Positions 22,128 through 36,300 of a stretch of DNA of 64,000 nucleotides are shown here, piece after piece (the stretch's first letter is position 1; each line of letters opens with the position of its first letter). The DNA comes from Temnothorax longispinosus. Taxonomy: Eukaryota > Arthropoda > Insecta > Hymenoptera > Formicidae. The translations under genes and the position numbers were made by a program. The notes under the pieces are model-generated. The model was not told the DNA's origin and did not search any database. It saw only the letters and a program-made list of their open reading frames with translations. The DNA lies in the NCBI RefSeq assembly GCF_030848805.1, contig NC_092363.1:9391880-9455879 (forward strand), in the 5' to 3' direction.

Positions 22128-23823
22128 ATGGATATTGGCGTTGTCAAAATTGCAGAAGATAAAGATTTTGAGAAATTGAAGCAGTTGTATGACGATAATA
22201 ACAACTGGAAATTAGATTATAACAAGCCTGATCTATCTGTTTGGACAAAATCCGTCCCAGGAATTAGTTTTAGAATGGTGAAGGTAAGTTCTCTCTCTTC
22301 ATTGGCAAATGACGTTTTAGTCTTTGATCGAGACGTTAACTCGAGCTTAACGTCACAGATTAGAACGCGTTTCCCCGATATTTCACCAGAAACCCTGTAC
22401 GACGTTTTACACGATCCTGAATATAGAAAAGTTTGGGACACTCATATGATTGAATCGAAAGATATAGGGTTTTTTAATCCAAACAACGATATTGGTTATT
22501 ATTCCAGTGAGTATAATGTTTATGAATCTTTGAGTTTTAACTTTTATATCGGCCATATCTTGCTTTATATTACACCGTTGCGTTGTACAAATTTTAGTGG
22601 CATGTCCGTCTCCGTTAAAAAATAGAGACTTTGTCCTGCAACGATCTTGGTTAGATACCGGTATAGAGCAATTGATATTGAATCATTCCGTTTATCACAA
22701 AGATTACCCACCTAGGAAACACTTTGTACGAGCAACGTCTTACCTCACAGGTAAAAATACTAGGAAGCAAGTCAAAACGCGTTTTATGCGCGCGTATGCA
22801 TATAACTTTTACATTTAATATAACGTTATACCATCTTTCGTATGTGTCCAAAAGTATTGTTATATTTAAGGCTATATTGTAAGGCCTTCGCGCAATGGAG
22901 ACGGTTCCGAGTTGGGTTACGTATCGCACACAGATCCACATGGCAAATTACCTGTGTGGCTCGTTAATAAAGTTACACAAATATTTGCCCCTAAAGTGAG
23001 GTTCTTATGAAAAATATTATTAAGCGGTATCAAGTATCGAACACAAATAAATGTAACATTTGTTTACAAAGCTATACTTTGTAGATGGTAAAAAGATTGC
23101 ATAAAGCCTCTGTGGGCTACCCAAGCTGGAAAGTACTTAATAATCCAAATTTTAAGCCTTGGCATTATCCTGAGCAAATAATGGCACCTAGAATACGTAT
23201 CGAAGAAGTAAGGAATAACTTTTTTTTTTATACAAGTTTTCGTGTTTTATTTTATTTCTTTAATTAAAATTTTAACTCGACGATATATTTTGACAATCCA
23301 CACGAAAGATATATATTGTTTGTGAATAAATAATACCGACTATATGACATTTTTCTGCAGATGCAGTTTTTGACTTTGATTATTCCATATTATCATTCTA
23401 CAGGGCTTGGATCACCAAGTTCCATGAATACATATTGTTTATAAATAAATTTCAATGTTTATTCGAAAAGTTATAACCCGGATCCCGGGTATATTTTATT
23501 ATATATTTCACTTTTGGCACAATTTTTTGCCTCTCTTGAAAACTTGACTACGTGTCACATAGGTGGTATTATTTATTCATTGACTACATACACACATACA
23601 CACATATAGACTTTGTTCTTTATCCTATGTAGTTGGCAAATACAAATGTTTAAAAGCCAATTCTATGACATGTACGCAAACTTGATTTTTACAATCGTGT
23701 ATTATTAATTCGTTTCAGTGCGTAAAATCTGCAGAAGAGAAGAATTCAAAATATAATTATGTAGACGAATCTGATTTAAAGGAAAGTTTGATTAGAGAAT
23801 CTGTCGCAATGGATAGCGATTAA
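22128..23823 (+). CDS. START-domain lipid transfer protein, STARD10/PCTP-like
   Basis: Six exons, 22128-22283, 22359-22506, 22598-22750, 22871-22995, 23085-23207 and 23719-23823, join in phase to 810 nt (269 residues). Almost the whole protein is one START domain: WKLDYNKPDLSVW near the start, then SPETLYDVLHDPEYRKVWD, PSPLKNRDFVLQRSW, YPPRKHFVRA, DPHGKLPVWLVNK and FKPWHYPEQ. This order and length match vertebrate STARD10, which transfers phosphatidylcholine and phosphatidylethanolamine between membranes. The C-terminal tail is short and acidic. Intron 1 is 75 nt and happens to be open in frame, so retention would add 25 residues; family alignment argues for splicing. No membrane segment or signal peptide is present. 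Confidence 0.92.
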
Positions 23824-26187
23824 TTTATAGCGATATAATAGAGAGACATGAGGATTTTTAGGTAAGTGGGATAATAGTGACTGGAATAATAAAAACAGTG
23901 TAATGGAAAGTTTTAGTTGCAGTATTACAGATGAAACGTAACGGACACGTTGTACACGTATTAACAAGTTCGATTTGCATACGTCTTACATGATAAATTT
24001 TAATTACACATAACGTAACATTTAATATTATATAACGTTAAAAGTTAAGGCCACACAGTTATCATGGCGTGAAATCGCCTCATGTGCGGACACGGCTGTA
24101 TGTAAACACGTCAATAAGAAAACTATCGGTGGCCTGCTTTGCATTAGGCACTACGTTCAAGCCAAGTAATGTTGTTGGTATTGTTAAAGCGCGCAAATAC
24201 AAGTATAATAAGAAGATGCCGCACAATATGGAAGGTATACTTGAAACTCTTTTTATAATTTATATCACAGTGCGAGGTCGCGTATGCCTTGATATAACCA
24301 TCTGATCCATCTTCTATATTGTGGACATTGTATACGTTATTGTTACTTATTATACATATATTACTAAATCTTAAAAAAAAATTATATATATATACATACA
24401 TACACAAAGTACGTGCAACTTTTTCTAGTATTAAAGAATGTAATGCGAGTAGAGTTGGTAACAAGTTTTCAAATGCTTTGATAAAAATTGGAAGATTCAG
24501 CTATAGCATTTCCGTCAAAGCGACATGGATGAAAGCGACGTTGTTGTAAAAGGTTGTTGTAAAGGACATGTTTGTTTTTATTGTAAAAAACAGATGGGCA
24601 TTTTTTTTCTATCCGCAGATGCCTAGATGTTACACGTTTAACGTAAAACAAACAGCTTAATATCGATAAATTCGAGTATACATATACGCACACATAACTC
24701 GACCGATTCTCCACGTGTCATTTTAATAGAGTTTTATTCGTAATGTTTATAATTGTTTACCACTTCTTTTGGCAAGTGTGCCAAGAAGGCGTACGAACAA
24801 AAATGCGAGTATAAATGATAAATGGTACCACATTTCTTTCATAGTCTCCTGATTTTACGTATAGTAAATATGTGGGAGAGAGTTAGTGGTAAGACCCGTG
24901 TCAAACTTGAACAGTGTATTAAGAAGGTAAAAAGGAACAACGTTTCGTGTTTAAGGTTCGATCGATACTGCAAAAACAAAAGATTCGGGCAACGCAGCGT
25001 TGAAAGGTGCAGATAGGAGAGAGTAAGCCAAAAAAAAAAAAAGATGGTAGATTATATATGTTCGCCAAGTTTGAGACAAACAATTTTTAGAAATACTTTG
25101 TATGGTACATTTCACTATACAAATGGATGTGTGCTAATTTAATTAATTATTAACCAACTAACAACGAGACGGCCTAGAAACTTGTAGATATGCCGTAAGG
25201 CTAAAACTTGATATATACACACATATACGTCAAATCTTAATTTTTACATTTCTTCGGTCTTTGGAAAATATACAAGATCTACGCAATAAATATTTATAGG
25301 GCGTAATCGATTACTTTGTAAAGGTCACAATAAAACGTTTTCAAACGGCTTTATTTAAATAATTATTATATATACAGAGAAGAGGTTATTCATATAGAGA
25401 GTCAAGTACAGTATCGATAATGCAAAGTGAAGGAAAAGTCGAGAGCAATATTGACTCTGTTATAAAGAGGACTTTGAAAAGCGAGGCCTGTGCAACCCTG
25501 CAAATTTACGAAATTTACGAATTATTTAATATTTAATTTTTATTGTCTAGCTTTCTTTCCCGTGAAATGGCAATGAAATGAAATATGTATATCATCTACT
25601 AAAATATGTGTGTCATCGGCAAGTTTTTTAGGGAAGCAAACGGTGTAACAAAATTCGCTTCACAATCTCGTATTTCCTTTATTATAGGTTTTCATAATTC
25701 GCGGGCGGCGAGTATTTTAATATTAATGAGGCAGTATTGATCATTATATAATTCTCTTGAATACATAATCTTATCTTATAAATATATTATTCATCTAATT
25801 ACTTGTCTACCGAGTCTCCTCTCGGTCCTCCTCTTCGTTTATCGCCACGTATCACACGTTACCTCGAACATATTTTTGGAATTATACTTTTCGGCCTGGT
25901 GTGCGCAAACGCGTGCGTGTTTAAACAGCACCTGCATGGATGATAATGGAACGGTATACATTAGGCACATATATCTACCTGCGACGATATGTACATGTAC
26001 ATACGTTGCGTCAAATTACCGCGCACGCGTTATCGCTACATTATTAGAGGATCCGAGTATCACTTACCATTCGTTACTTTACATGGACACTGGATTACTT
26101 GTATCGGACATTGGATATTATCTACTGTTGACTATTGGTAAGTTTGAGAAAACAAGCACAAGCCTGTACTTTAAAAAAAAAAAAAAA
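23824..26187. other. Downstream of the START gene: no gene recognised
   Basis: AT-rich sequence with several AATAAA signals (for example 25284 and 25333), consistent with 3' UTR and intergenic DNA. Short open frames at 24069-24305, 24822-25016 and 25876-26208 have no recognisable domain and no good splice context, so I do not call them. Confidence 0.5.
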
Positions 26188-26279
26188 AACACATTGCAGT
26201 CAAAATGATAAATCATTTTGACGTAATATTGGGTCAATATGACGTCAAAATAATTATGGTATTTTGACTGCGCTGTGTT
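26188..26279. mobile_element. 92-bp MITE with TGACGTCA core
   Basis: Ends AACACATTGCAGTCAAAAT and the complement of AACACAGCGCAGTCAAAAT. The core has TTTTGACGTAA and ATGACGTCAAAA. It is next to another hairpin with no spacer. Confidence 0.75.
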
Positions 26280-26459
26280 AAGCCCCGGACACACAAATCG
26301 ACGGAAGACGTAAGACGTAAATCGTAAGGAAATCCACTAATCAGAGTCGACTATTCCCCTCTTCTTCCCTCTTAAAGAGGGGAATAGTCGACTCTGATTG
26401 GTGGATTTCCTTACGATTTACGTCTTACGTCTTCCGTCGATTTGTGTGTGAAGGCCTTT
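26280..26459. mobile_element. 180-bp hairpin MITE
   Basis: Ends AAGCCCCGGACACACAAATC and the matching complement. The arms contain CGACGGAAGACGTAAGACG and a paired AGTCGACT block. It resembles the 11.8-12.8 kb group in ending AAGGCC/GGCCTT and in its TTACG-rich arms. Confidence 0.85.
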
Positions 26460-27217
26460 ACTTGAGTCGGTCAACCATCATGCATCGTCACGAGAAAAGG
26501 ATAACGGATATTGCGGTCTGACAACGAGACCACGCAAGTCTTTTTGTACCTATTTCAAAACCAGAAAGAGAGAAAGAAAGGAAGAAGGGTAAAGACTTGT
26601 TTGCAGCTCTCTTGTGTCGTCGAGAATGGCGAACGTTGTAGTGGCGTTGAACGAGAGATTATAATATGGTATCACAACGTTTAAATTTTGCAACAGTTAA
26701 AAACAAACGATGCAATAAAAACGACGCCGATCAATCAAATCCAACAATGACCACTAGTTTTATATCAACGACATATATATATATACTAGATTTATATGCG
26801 AAACATGAATCTGACGCGCGATGGTGGACGGGACGGCAAAAGATACGTCTTACGTATTTTATTTGTTAAGTATATTAGAGGATACGCGTGGATATATGTG
26901 TACATATATAAATTCTAAGTGGATACGGCGACGTGGAAGCCGCCAGTCCGCGTATCCATTTTTTCAATTCTGAGGTACGAGTGCAGTTTCGTCAAGCACG
27001 ATAGAGCGATCTTCCACAGAGCGATCTTCTACATATTTATTATTATTTTAGATATTTCCATTTCGTATGTCGCTTGTCGCATCGTTTCGCGTCAATTTCG
27101 CGTCAATTTACGACGTGCGGCGCGGCGTAACCGCGTAACGTCGTTAAGCGACGATTGTGGAGCATCGGAGCATCGGAGGAACGAAATTTTCTCCCAACCA
27201 CGTAAGAAGGGCGAAAT
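26460..27217 (+). promoter_or_regulatory. Upstream region of the fuseless-like gene
   Basis: About 750 bp with no supported gene. CpG content rises toward 27060-27180 and purine-rich stretches occur near 26565. It probably holds the promoter and 5' UTR; I cannot place a transcription start. Confidence 0.35.
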
Positions 27218-29681
27218 ATGTCCTATGATACGGAATCGCGGAATTCGTTGCCTGACGACAAAGAGCTTATAGAGAACGTGGTGGACGAGGATTCTCATTC
27301 ACGTTCAAACAGCCGTGTACAAACGGCGGTATCGCAGAAACGTTCAAATATCGATATCGATGTTAAATGTGACCGCGACGGTGCATTAACATCGATTGAT
27401 AACGATGAAAACGACCGTCTCTCTGTGGTGCCTGATGTGATTAGAAAAGTGGAAACGGAAGTAGAGGATGACAAGGATGAGGCCGATAAGACAATATCGA
27501 TTGTCGATAAGGAAACGCGAAATAATTCCAATAAGGTAAATTTTCTTCCCTTTTCCAAATGTATGTATTTTCTCCCCATCCATTTTCCACTCGTCCGATT
27601 TTTCCGCGAGGATTCCAAATTCTGATATTAATCATTTCTAAATGTTCCAAAAAATTATTTCTGCCAAATTACCTAAGCTGTGATCTACGATATATATTTT
27701 TCACAACACCTCCACGGAAAGTTCGACTTTTCCATGCCTGTAGAGAGGGGCGAAAGTGGTTACTTACCACCCGCTATGCCGGGTGGAAAGTATCAATTTT
27801 CTTCCCTAGGGAGGAAAGTAAGCCCTGCGTGAAATTGGTCTCTCTTGCGTCCGTAAAGGTATTGTGAAAAATATCGTCTGAAACCCGATTTTTTCTTTCT
27901 GACAATCTTTTAATCATCTTTTTGCTAATTACTTTTAATTAATTAATCTCGCGTCAATGGGATCGCGTAGGAAGAACAAACGCTTATATGTTTTGGGAAC
28001 ACTGATGACCACATCTTGGATCAAGTGTCTAACCCGACAAAAGGATCGGAAAACTTGAAACGATCGAAAAGTAAGAAACGAGCGTTCTCTTTACTCGATA
28101 TATTGATTTCTACGAGCATCCTTGCTCCTTTCGCGATCGGCTTTTGGAGAGGTGTATGGGGATGCATGGATCGTCATGCGGAATTGTGAGTAATAAAATT
28201 AATTAATATAAAGAGGCGAGTGAATTACTTAATTGGAATACTTGCGGGATATATGCGAGCGACACTGAAATAGTCTTCGATAACGGAATTAAGCTAATAT
28301 TCCTCGTCAAATCGTTATTTGGATCGCGGCTGAAATATACCTATATATATAGGTATATACATATGTACATATATATATGTATGTATGTATGTACAGAGTG
28401 AGTTTTATTTCGTGTGCCAATTATCTCGTCAAGTATTGGTTTCGTTGAAAAATGTTTAAAATAAAAATTAAAAGGTTCAGAGCGAAGGGGCCAATAAACG
28501 ATCTTGTTAGATTTTGAGCCCGGAGCCTAAAGAGTGTTTATGGTCCAGTAGGATCCAAGTTAAATTTTTTAAATGTAAACATCCATTTTTTATTGTATCA
28601 TGTCTTTCTACTAATTAATTTGAACAACTTTTGTCTGAAACATTTTTTATTTGTCCAATTTTTGAGATAATCGAGGAAAATGGCATATTCTTGAGACTAA
28701 ATCAAGTCAAAAAGATCTGTACTTGTACTTTTTTCTCCGGCAAACAATTATCGAGATAGCACAAGTTAAATATTGAAAATGTTACAAAGGTTTCCTTTTT
28801 TGAATATCTAAAAAAGAATTAGGCAAATAAAAAAATGTTTCAGACAAAAGTTGTTTAAATTAATTAGTATATAGAGAAAGATAATGCAAAATAAAACATG
28901 GGGGTATTTATTTAAAAAATTTGACTTGGGCCCCAAGTATATATATATATATATATATATGATGGTTCAGGACCCACGGGTCAAACTTTATATAGAGACT
29001 GATGGGTCTCACCAAAAGAATCAATTCTTGTCTCACAAAGTAAAGAACCCGTGTGGGAACCCGTGTCCTCCGACGAGTCCTTGAGGAGGACATAGATCGG
29101 AAGACATGTCTTGAGGCCGCGGAATTTATAATTTAAAATTCAAGAGGATATGTTTTTAGGAGGAGTTTGTCAACAGGTTTCCCGGCTGGTTTTGTTTTAC
29201 GTTCGGCGCAGCTCTGCTCGCAACATATACGATTTTCAAAGACCAATTTCACAACGTTTACATGAAGAAGTGGGCTAAATCAAGTTGGCGAAAACGACTG
29301 CTTTATCGGACGTTACGAATTCTGTATACTTACACCTTTGGAGTAGCATGCATCGCGCATTGGCGGGGTGGTTGGATCATCATTGATAATTATCTATTTA
29401 TGCACACGTGGTAAGTCAACGTCATCATCGTTGGTAGTATACGTTACAGCGGCATATATATAATTTGTCGCGCGAACAGACCGAAGGTGACGTGGAGGAA
29501 ACGAGATTTGTTAATTGTCATTTCCGGTGATATATCTCCCTATAGGATAACGATGTCTTTGACATGCTCGCTATTGGCATGCCTGGCGATTCTACGTTCC
29601 GTCCGAAACTTGATAACAACCCCAATGATAACTCAGATCGACACGCCGAGTTGCGTTTTTCAATTTCCTACTATAGTCTAA
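27218..29681 (+). pseudogene. Fuseless-like multipass membrane protein, 5' part, cut by a transposon
   Basis: Four exons, 27218-27535, 27971-28185, 29177-29410 and 29546-29681, join in phase to 903 nt (300 residues). A charged, Ser/Asp-rich cytoplasmic-looking N-terminus of about 150 residues is followed by hydrophobic segments. These contain two WRG-x-W-x-x-x-D motifs (FWRGVWGCMD and HWRGGWIIID), the pattern I associate with the insect Fuseless family (presynaptic membrane protein). Exon 4 ends at a TAA exactly where the Academ-like element begins. On the far side (37602-37611) sequence resumes with a short coding-like stretch and a GTAAGT donor, so the insertion lies in the coding exon just before its donor. 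The rest of the gene was not found in the window. Either the allele is broken or the element is fixed in a dead copy. Confidence 0.6.
28551..28934. mobile_element. ~385-bp palindromic element in fuseless intron 2
   Basis: ATCCAAGTTAAATTTTTTAA at the left pairs with the region around TTAAAAAATTTGACTTGGG at the right. Further in, ACTAATTAATTTGAACAACT pairs with the block near 28850. No coding content is seen. Confidence 0.7.
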
Positions 29682-30306
29682 GATCCCGACCTACATCGAC
29701 TTTCACCCATCTGTTTTCCTAATAAAAGGTATATTCATTATGTTTGATAAAAAATACCTTTTATTTGTTAACAAATTGCGGATGGGTTGCCTAATTAAAT
29801 CAGCTCAAGGCTACCCTTAATTAAAAATAATTTAATTAAATTTTTTTTTATTTCTACACTTATTTGTATTCTCAAAACATTCAGTACCAATCAAAAGTAC
29901 AAAGCATAAGTAGAAAGTAAAAGTTAGGTTGCCTATCGTTTACTGCTCCCTATTACCGGGTTGCCAGGTATAAACAGGTGAGTTGGTATTACTAATTTAC
30001 ACTCATCTGTATTCTTTAATTGACCTATACAAAAAATAAAGATAATTTTATTGCGAACACAGTGGTATTAGGTTGCCTAAGCAAAATCGATCAAGACTTG
30101 CGGTTGCCGCGCTTTAAAATCCGAATATTTGAGTAAGCGAGCGGGGTGCGACAGAGAAGTGCTGAACGTATTATTCTATGCAATAGAGGAGGACGCAGCA
30201 TAGCAGTTGTGCGTGAAGTAGTTGCCGAGTGAAAGAGAGTGCGCATGCTCTTTTCACCGTGCGATAGAGAAAGACAACTCTATCGCTCGAAATTTTTTTG
30301 GAGTAA
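29680..30306 (+). repeat. Left terminal inverted repeat of the Academ-like element
   Basis: It is paired with 36986-37601 with high identity. Shared blocks include GGTTGCCTAAGCAAAATCGA and GGGGTGCGACAGAGAAGTGC. The inner part ends at GGAGTAA. It probably holds the promoter of the element's gene. Confidence 0.9.
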
Positions 30307-30398
30307 TTACGCATTCATATATATCAGTATATATATTTTGTATTTGGAAACATGCTCTATTGTTTATAACCTCTATTCAAGTGAATTGTTATAGAAAA

Positions 30399-33300
30399 AT
30401 GAAAAAGTGTTTTTTGTGCGGCTCAAACGATTCTATAATTGATTTTAATGATGAAACATTTAAGAATTGTTTCTTAAAATTATTGTTTCGTAAAAAAAAA
30501 ATTTTAAGTATTATGAGGTTCAATTAACCAAGGACGCAATTAATTCCTTAGGTTATCATTCATCATGTTATAAAAAAGTTACTGTATTAAAAAAAAAGTA
30601 TAATGAAGATTTCAACAATTTTATCAGAAATCATAAAGTAAGTATTAAATTCTGTCTTAAATTATGATAATTAAATTATCAAGATTTATTTTTGGTTATT
30701 ATTTTGAATGTGTCAGATATCCAAGACTTACTGTTGTGATTATTTGCAGGAACAGAGACACTTGTCTAATCCCGATCAGGAATGTTCAAATTCCTCCCTC
30801 GCAGACTTTGTATGTATATTACCAGTATTAATTAATAAAAATGATACATTTAACTCTTTTATTTACTCAATAAAATTGAATTTCTAGGTGCATCCAAGTA
30901 CGTCTACAACTGACGAACATCCACGATGTCTGGATTCTAGTGGACATTTAAGTACAACAGATACTGAGAGAGAAGAGAGTAATATTGATGCAATAACTTC
31001 ACTTTCTATGGATTTGGACAAGGTATTAAAATATCGTTAATTAATTTAATTGCTCTAATTTTCATTGTTTTGTTGATTAATTTAAACCTTTAATTTAAAT
31101 GTTTGGAATTAAAATTTATTTTTAAATTAGCTTTTTCGCCCGCGTTTCGTGCGGGCTCAAAAGCTCTTCCTTCTTTTCCCCGAATAGTAATACTTACCCC
31201 CAAAAAAAATTTTTTTAAAGAGATTTTTTTTAGACAATTTTGTATAAAGGCCTCTTTTTTTTATTTATTTATATTTTTATTTTCTCATATTAATTTATTC
31301 TTCATCGACACCATCCTCGACAAATTAGACAAATTTTGGCACCGGTTTCCAGAAAAACGGTCCATTAATGAATGAGTAGTTTGCAGTCAGACAAACATTA
31401 AAAAATTTTTTTTTTTTAATTTTTTTTCCAAAAAATCGGTCTAAGTTATTAGAATATCATGAGATAGTATACCTTTGGTTGTTCTAATTTGAAAACTGTA
31501 GATTTGCAGCGAACAAACATACATATTATATATACACATTCATTTTTATATATAGAGATTCTTTAAGATTCGATCAATTATTTTCCGAAAAATTCAAAAA
31601 ATTTCTGATACCGGTTTCAAAAAAGATCGGTAACGAAAAATTATACACTTTATGGTACTCCCCGGGAAATTTTATCCCTGCTTTATATAGAATTCTTTAA
31701 GATTCGGTCAATTATTTCTCGAAAAATTGGAAAAATTTCGGATACCGGTTCCCAAAAAGATCGGTAACAAAAAACTATACACTCTATAGCACTCCCCGGA
31801 AAATTCTACCCCTGTTTCATATATAATTCTTTAAGATTTGATTGAAAACTGTAGATTTTCATAGCGGACAAACATACAAACATATAACATAATTCATTTT
31901 TATGTATATAGAGATTTGTTCAACAAATTATTTGTTTCAGGTGCCGTCATTTACATCAATTCCATCACGTAATTCGATTGACGAGGCGCTTGATTCAGTA
32001 TCGACAAATTCTGCCTCTACAACAACATGCCTGTTTTGCAGCCACAAACAAAAGAAATGTGGAAAGCAGGTGCTTAATCTGATATTTCCTCGGTCTGAAA
32101 ATGTACAAAAAATAAAAACAATGGCTGAAACTTTAAATGATTTGGAGATACTTTCGAAACTTGAGAATCAAACTGTTGCCTATCACAATACCTGTTTCGC
32201 TTCATATCGGGTACAAGAAAAGCGGTATACTGAGGAACATCTTGATACTAGTTGGCATGAAAACAGACAGCTACATAAATTAGCTTATGAGTCTCTTATA
32301 GATTTTATTACGAGAGAAATAATTGAAAATGAAAAAGTTATGTACTTTGCACAGTTATTTTCAAGATATCAAGATCTATTATTAGAGTTTGGAGGAAGTA
32401 AAATAGACCCCGATGACATGGCGGATTACCGACCCGAAACTTTGGAAAAAAAAGTTTTAAAAAGTTTCGGTGACCGTCTAACGATTGAAGCATCTACCGG
32501 ACCGCGTTGTAAAAAAATAGTGTACAAGACAGACATCGATGTGTCTGTTATGGCTAATAACACTAAATTTTTGGAAACAAAAAAAGACAACAAATTTAAA
32601 GACGTAGCCTATCAATTAAGAAATCTTGTAAAAGCTATTGATTGCAAACAGCTGCCGAGTCATTTAACTGCTGATGACGTCATCCACGGAGAATGTGAGA
32701 TTCCTGAGAAATTGCTTGAATTTATGTACAATCTCATTGTCGGACCCGACATTTCTCGTAATGACTCAAACGACACCTCGGTCAAAGTAACGTCACTGTG
32801 TAGCGATATCATTTATGCTGTTTCAAAGGGTAGATGTAAACCAGCGAAAAATTTAACCCTTGGACTGACTATGAAATCTCTAACAAATTCTCGGCAAGTA
32901 ATCACGATACTCAACAGATATGGCCATACGATTGGATACAATTTGGCTGAAGAGCTTGAGACAGAAATGACTTATACGGCAGTCCAAGATAATAAGGTAA
33001 TACCAACCGGTATCGATACAGTAGATGGACGCAGCACTCACGTAGCGTTTGATAATTTTGATCGCTTCGTTGACACGACTTCAGGAAAAGATACCATGCA
33101 TGACACAGTTGGTATTATTTATCAATTTCCTCGTGCGGAAAATGAAAATCCTGATGATATTGAAGCTACGACTTCTTCAATTCTTTCGGTTGATGACAAC
33201 AGAGACGAATGTGGACCTTCTTCACGTAAAAGACGACGTTTCAATGAAATTTTACGAGGTATTCGACCATATTACTCAAAACCGACAAGTATGCAGCTGC

Positions 33301-36300
33301 TTACCGTTGATTCATTTACTAATGTAATCGACGTATGCAAAAGCGCCACAGAAATAGCCATTGATAAAGATATACTATGGATAATGTCTTTGTCGCGAAA
33401 TGATTCTGTTCCTATGTGGTTGGGCTACAACTGTATGCTTTCAACTGATCACAGTGGAATTCAAAACGTCGAGTATTTGCCTCCAATAAATTCATCTCCA
33501 ACGTCTTATGCAATAGTTAATGAAACACTCGTTATGGCTAATGAAATTGCTGAAAAGTGTCAACAAGAACTGATTATCGTGACATATGATTTAGCCATTG
33601 CCAAAATGGCAATGCAGATTCAAGAAAGTGAAAAACCCAAATTTGATAACATTTTTGTAAATTTGGGAGCGTTCCATATGCAGATGGCATTCTTCAAAGC
33701 GATCGGGAAATACATAGACTCCAGTGGGTTAGTAGAAATACTAGTTCAGGCAGAAGTATTAGCAGGCGGCTCGATGAACAGCTTTTTAGACAGCAAGCAC
33801 TTTAATCGTTGCAAGCGATTACACCCGCTGACCGCCGCTGCGTTACAAATACTTCATCTTGAACAATATTTATCCACAATTAATGTATCTCCTGAGATAC
33901 TAGGTGAATTATTACAAGCGCTTATAGACAATGCATTTAATCAGACTGTTTTTGACGTCAACGAGAGGTTTGAATTGCCTGATTTATTGAACCAAACTAT
34001 TAATGGCTATAAAGAGTTCTGCAAACAGACTTTGATAGGTGAAAAGGGAAAAACGGCTCAATACTACTATCAGTATTGTGAGTTTATTAACTTATTCCTT
34101 CGCTTTTCGAGAAGCATCCGTACCAGTAACTTTGAACTGTACTTGGATTCGATTTTCAACATGTCTGATTTATTTTTTGCATTAAACCAGCCTAATTATG
34201 CTAGATGGTCCCTATTGTACTTAAGTAATTTAATCAGATTGCATACTGAAAATTCACCCCTGGTTGCAGAATTTCGTCAAGGCGCATTTGGAATTAGACG
34301 TACTAAAGCCAATTTTGCTAGATCACCTGTTGACTTGACACTAGAGCAGACCATCAATGCTGATGCCAGTAATCAATTGGCTAATAATCTTTCTGCAGAC
34401 TCTATATCTGCGCGACAAAGATGGGCTCTCAGTCACAGTATGAGGACAAAAATATTGACAGCTGTCAAAGAGAATCTTGGTTTGTCGCTAAAAGATGATA
34501 CTTCGCATTCTTTGCAAAAAAGCAGAATAAACAAAGACAAAAAAAGTCTTCACAGTATCATTGAAGCGATTAAAAATACGGTCAATCCATTTGATGATAG
34601 TATCGATGAAAATGTTTTGTTTAACATTTTGACTGGTAAAGCAGCATCTTCAGATGTTACTGATTTCTTGCTTGCCGTTAAGTCAGTAGGCAATCAGCAA
34701 AAGTTAAGTTTTATTTCTGAATGCTGTTCAGTTTCCGAGAGATTTGAAAAACCGATACCACGGAACAAAATCTTAAATTTCGCATCACAGTGCGCCACCA
34801 AAGCTCAGGTGAATAAAGATAAGAGCAAGAAAGTCTTACTAAAAATGGAACGAGACATCTTTGGGCGACTACTCGCAATTAGCATTGACAAAAAAATTAA
34901 TATAGAACACTGTTTGACGTTTCCACTAGCACCAATGCCGCCTGCTCTTTTCTCGTGTACTGGTGAAATGTTAAAAACAAACAAGTCGACATTAGCCAAA
35001 GCATTAAAATCTCAAGTCCAAATGGTTGAGCCAACACAAATCGACGTTGAAATAATAGATGGTTTTTACTATTTACACCTTATCGGATCCTCTATGCCAC
35101 AAACCTTTGATAAAATAGCTGAATCTATCCTTATAAAACTTTGTTCAAGTAATGCTGGGAAGATACATCTTATATTTGACCGCTATTTAACGCCTTCAAT
35201 CAAAGATTCTGAACGTCAAAGTCGACAGGAGTTCGATATTCCATATAGAATTACAGGACCTCTACAACCTAGACCTACCGATTTTTTGGAAAGTCTCAAA
35301 AATTATCGTTTTAAAGAGGCTTTGGTACAATTCTTAGCTAATTACTGGGAAAACGACCATTTGGTACCAATAATCCAAACGAGAAAAATTTTTATAACAG
35401 TTGGAGATCAGTGTTATTCTTATCAAACAAAGGAAAATCATGTCGTAAAAAGTGAAGAAGTTGATTATATGTGTCAGCATGAAGAAGCGGATACGCGAAT
35501 TATGTTTCATGTTAACAAAGTGCCACCAAGTTAAAGAGTTTTAGTAAAAGCCTCTGATACTGATGTTTTAATAATTTTGCTGGCTAATATGCGTAAAGTT
35601 TCAGAATCAGAAATTTGGTTAGCAGGTTCAACGATCAAGAAAGGAAATAATAAAGATATTAACTGCATTAATTGTACAGAATTAGCACTGAAGTTGGGAT
35701 CTACATTATGCCTAAGTCTGCCGGCTTTCCATGCATTTACAGGCTGCGATTACACGGCAGCTTTTTACAATAAAGGAAAAGTCAGACCTTTTAAAATTTT
35801 TTCAAAAAACGAGACGTACCAAAAAATTTTTGCGTCATTAACAGATGAAGCTGACATTTTCATCGACGAAAAAATTGACGTTATTCAGGAGTTTACTACT
35901 CTTATATATGGTATCAAGCATTGCATTAGTGTAAATGACGCACGGTATCGCATTTTTAAAAAAAATTATTCGACTAAGAAAGACAATGAACAATTTATGA
36001 AAAAAATTAAAAGCTTCGACTCAAATATGATCCCACCATGCTGGAAATCGCTAAAACAGAAAATTTTACGCACAATATACGTCAATTCTATGTGGCTTAA
36101 TGCAACTGATCCTTGTTGTGTCAAACTACGTCCTGAAAATTGCGGTTGGTTCATGGATGGCTATTTAAAGCCAACAGGATTCGTTGGAAACCCAACGCCT
36201 TTACAAGTTGATGACATATTGCACGTGACAAACAGTGATAATAATGATGACAATTCCTCAGAATTTGACTATAACATTGCAACTTCTGATGAATCTGATG

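Noticed and set aside
25876..26208. 110-residue ORF downstream of the START gene
   Set aside because: No recognisable domain, ends in a poly-A run beside a MITE, no supporting splice context.
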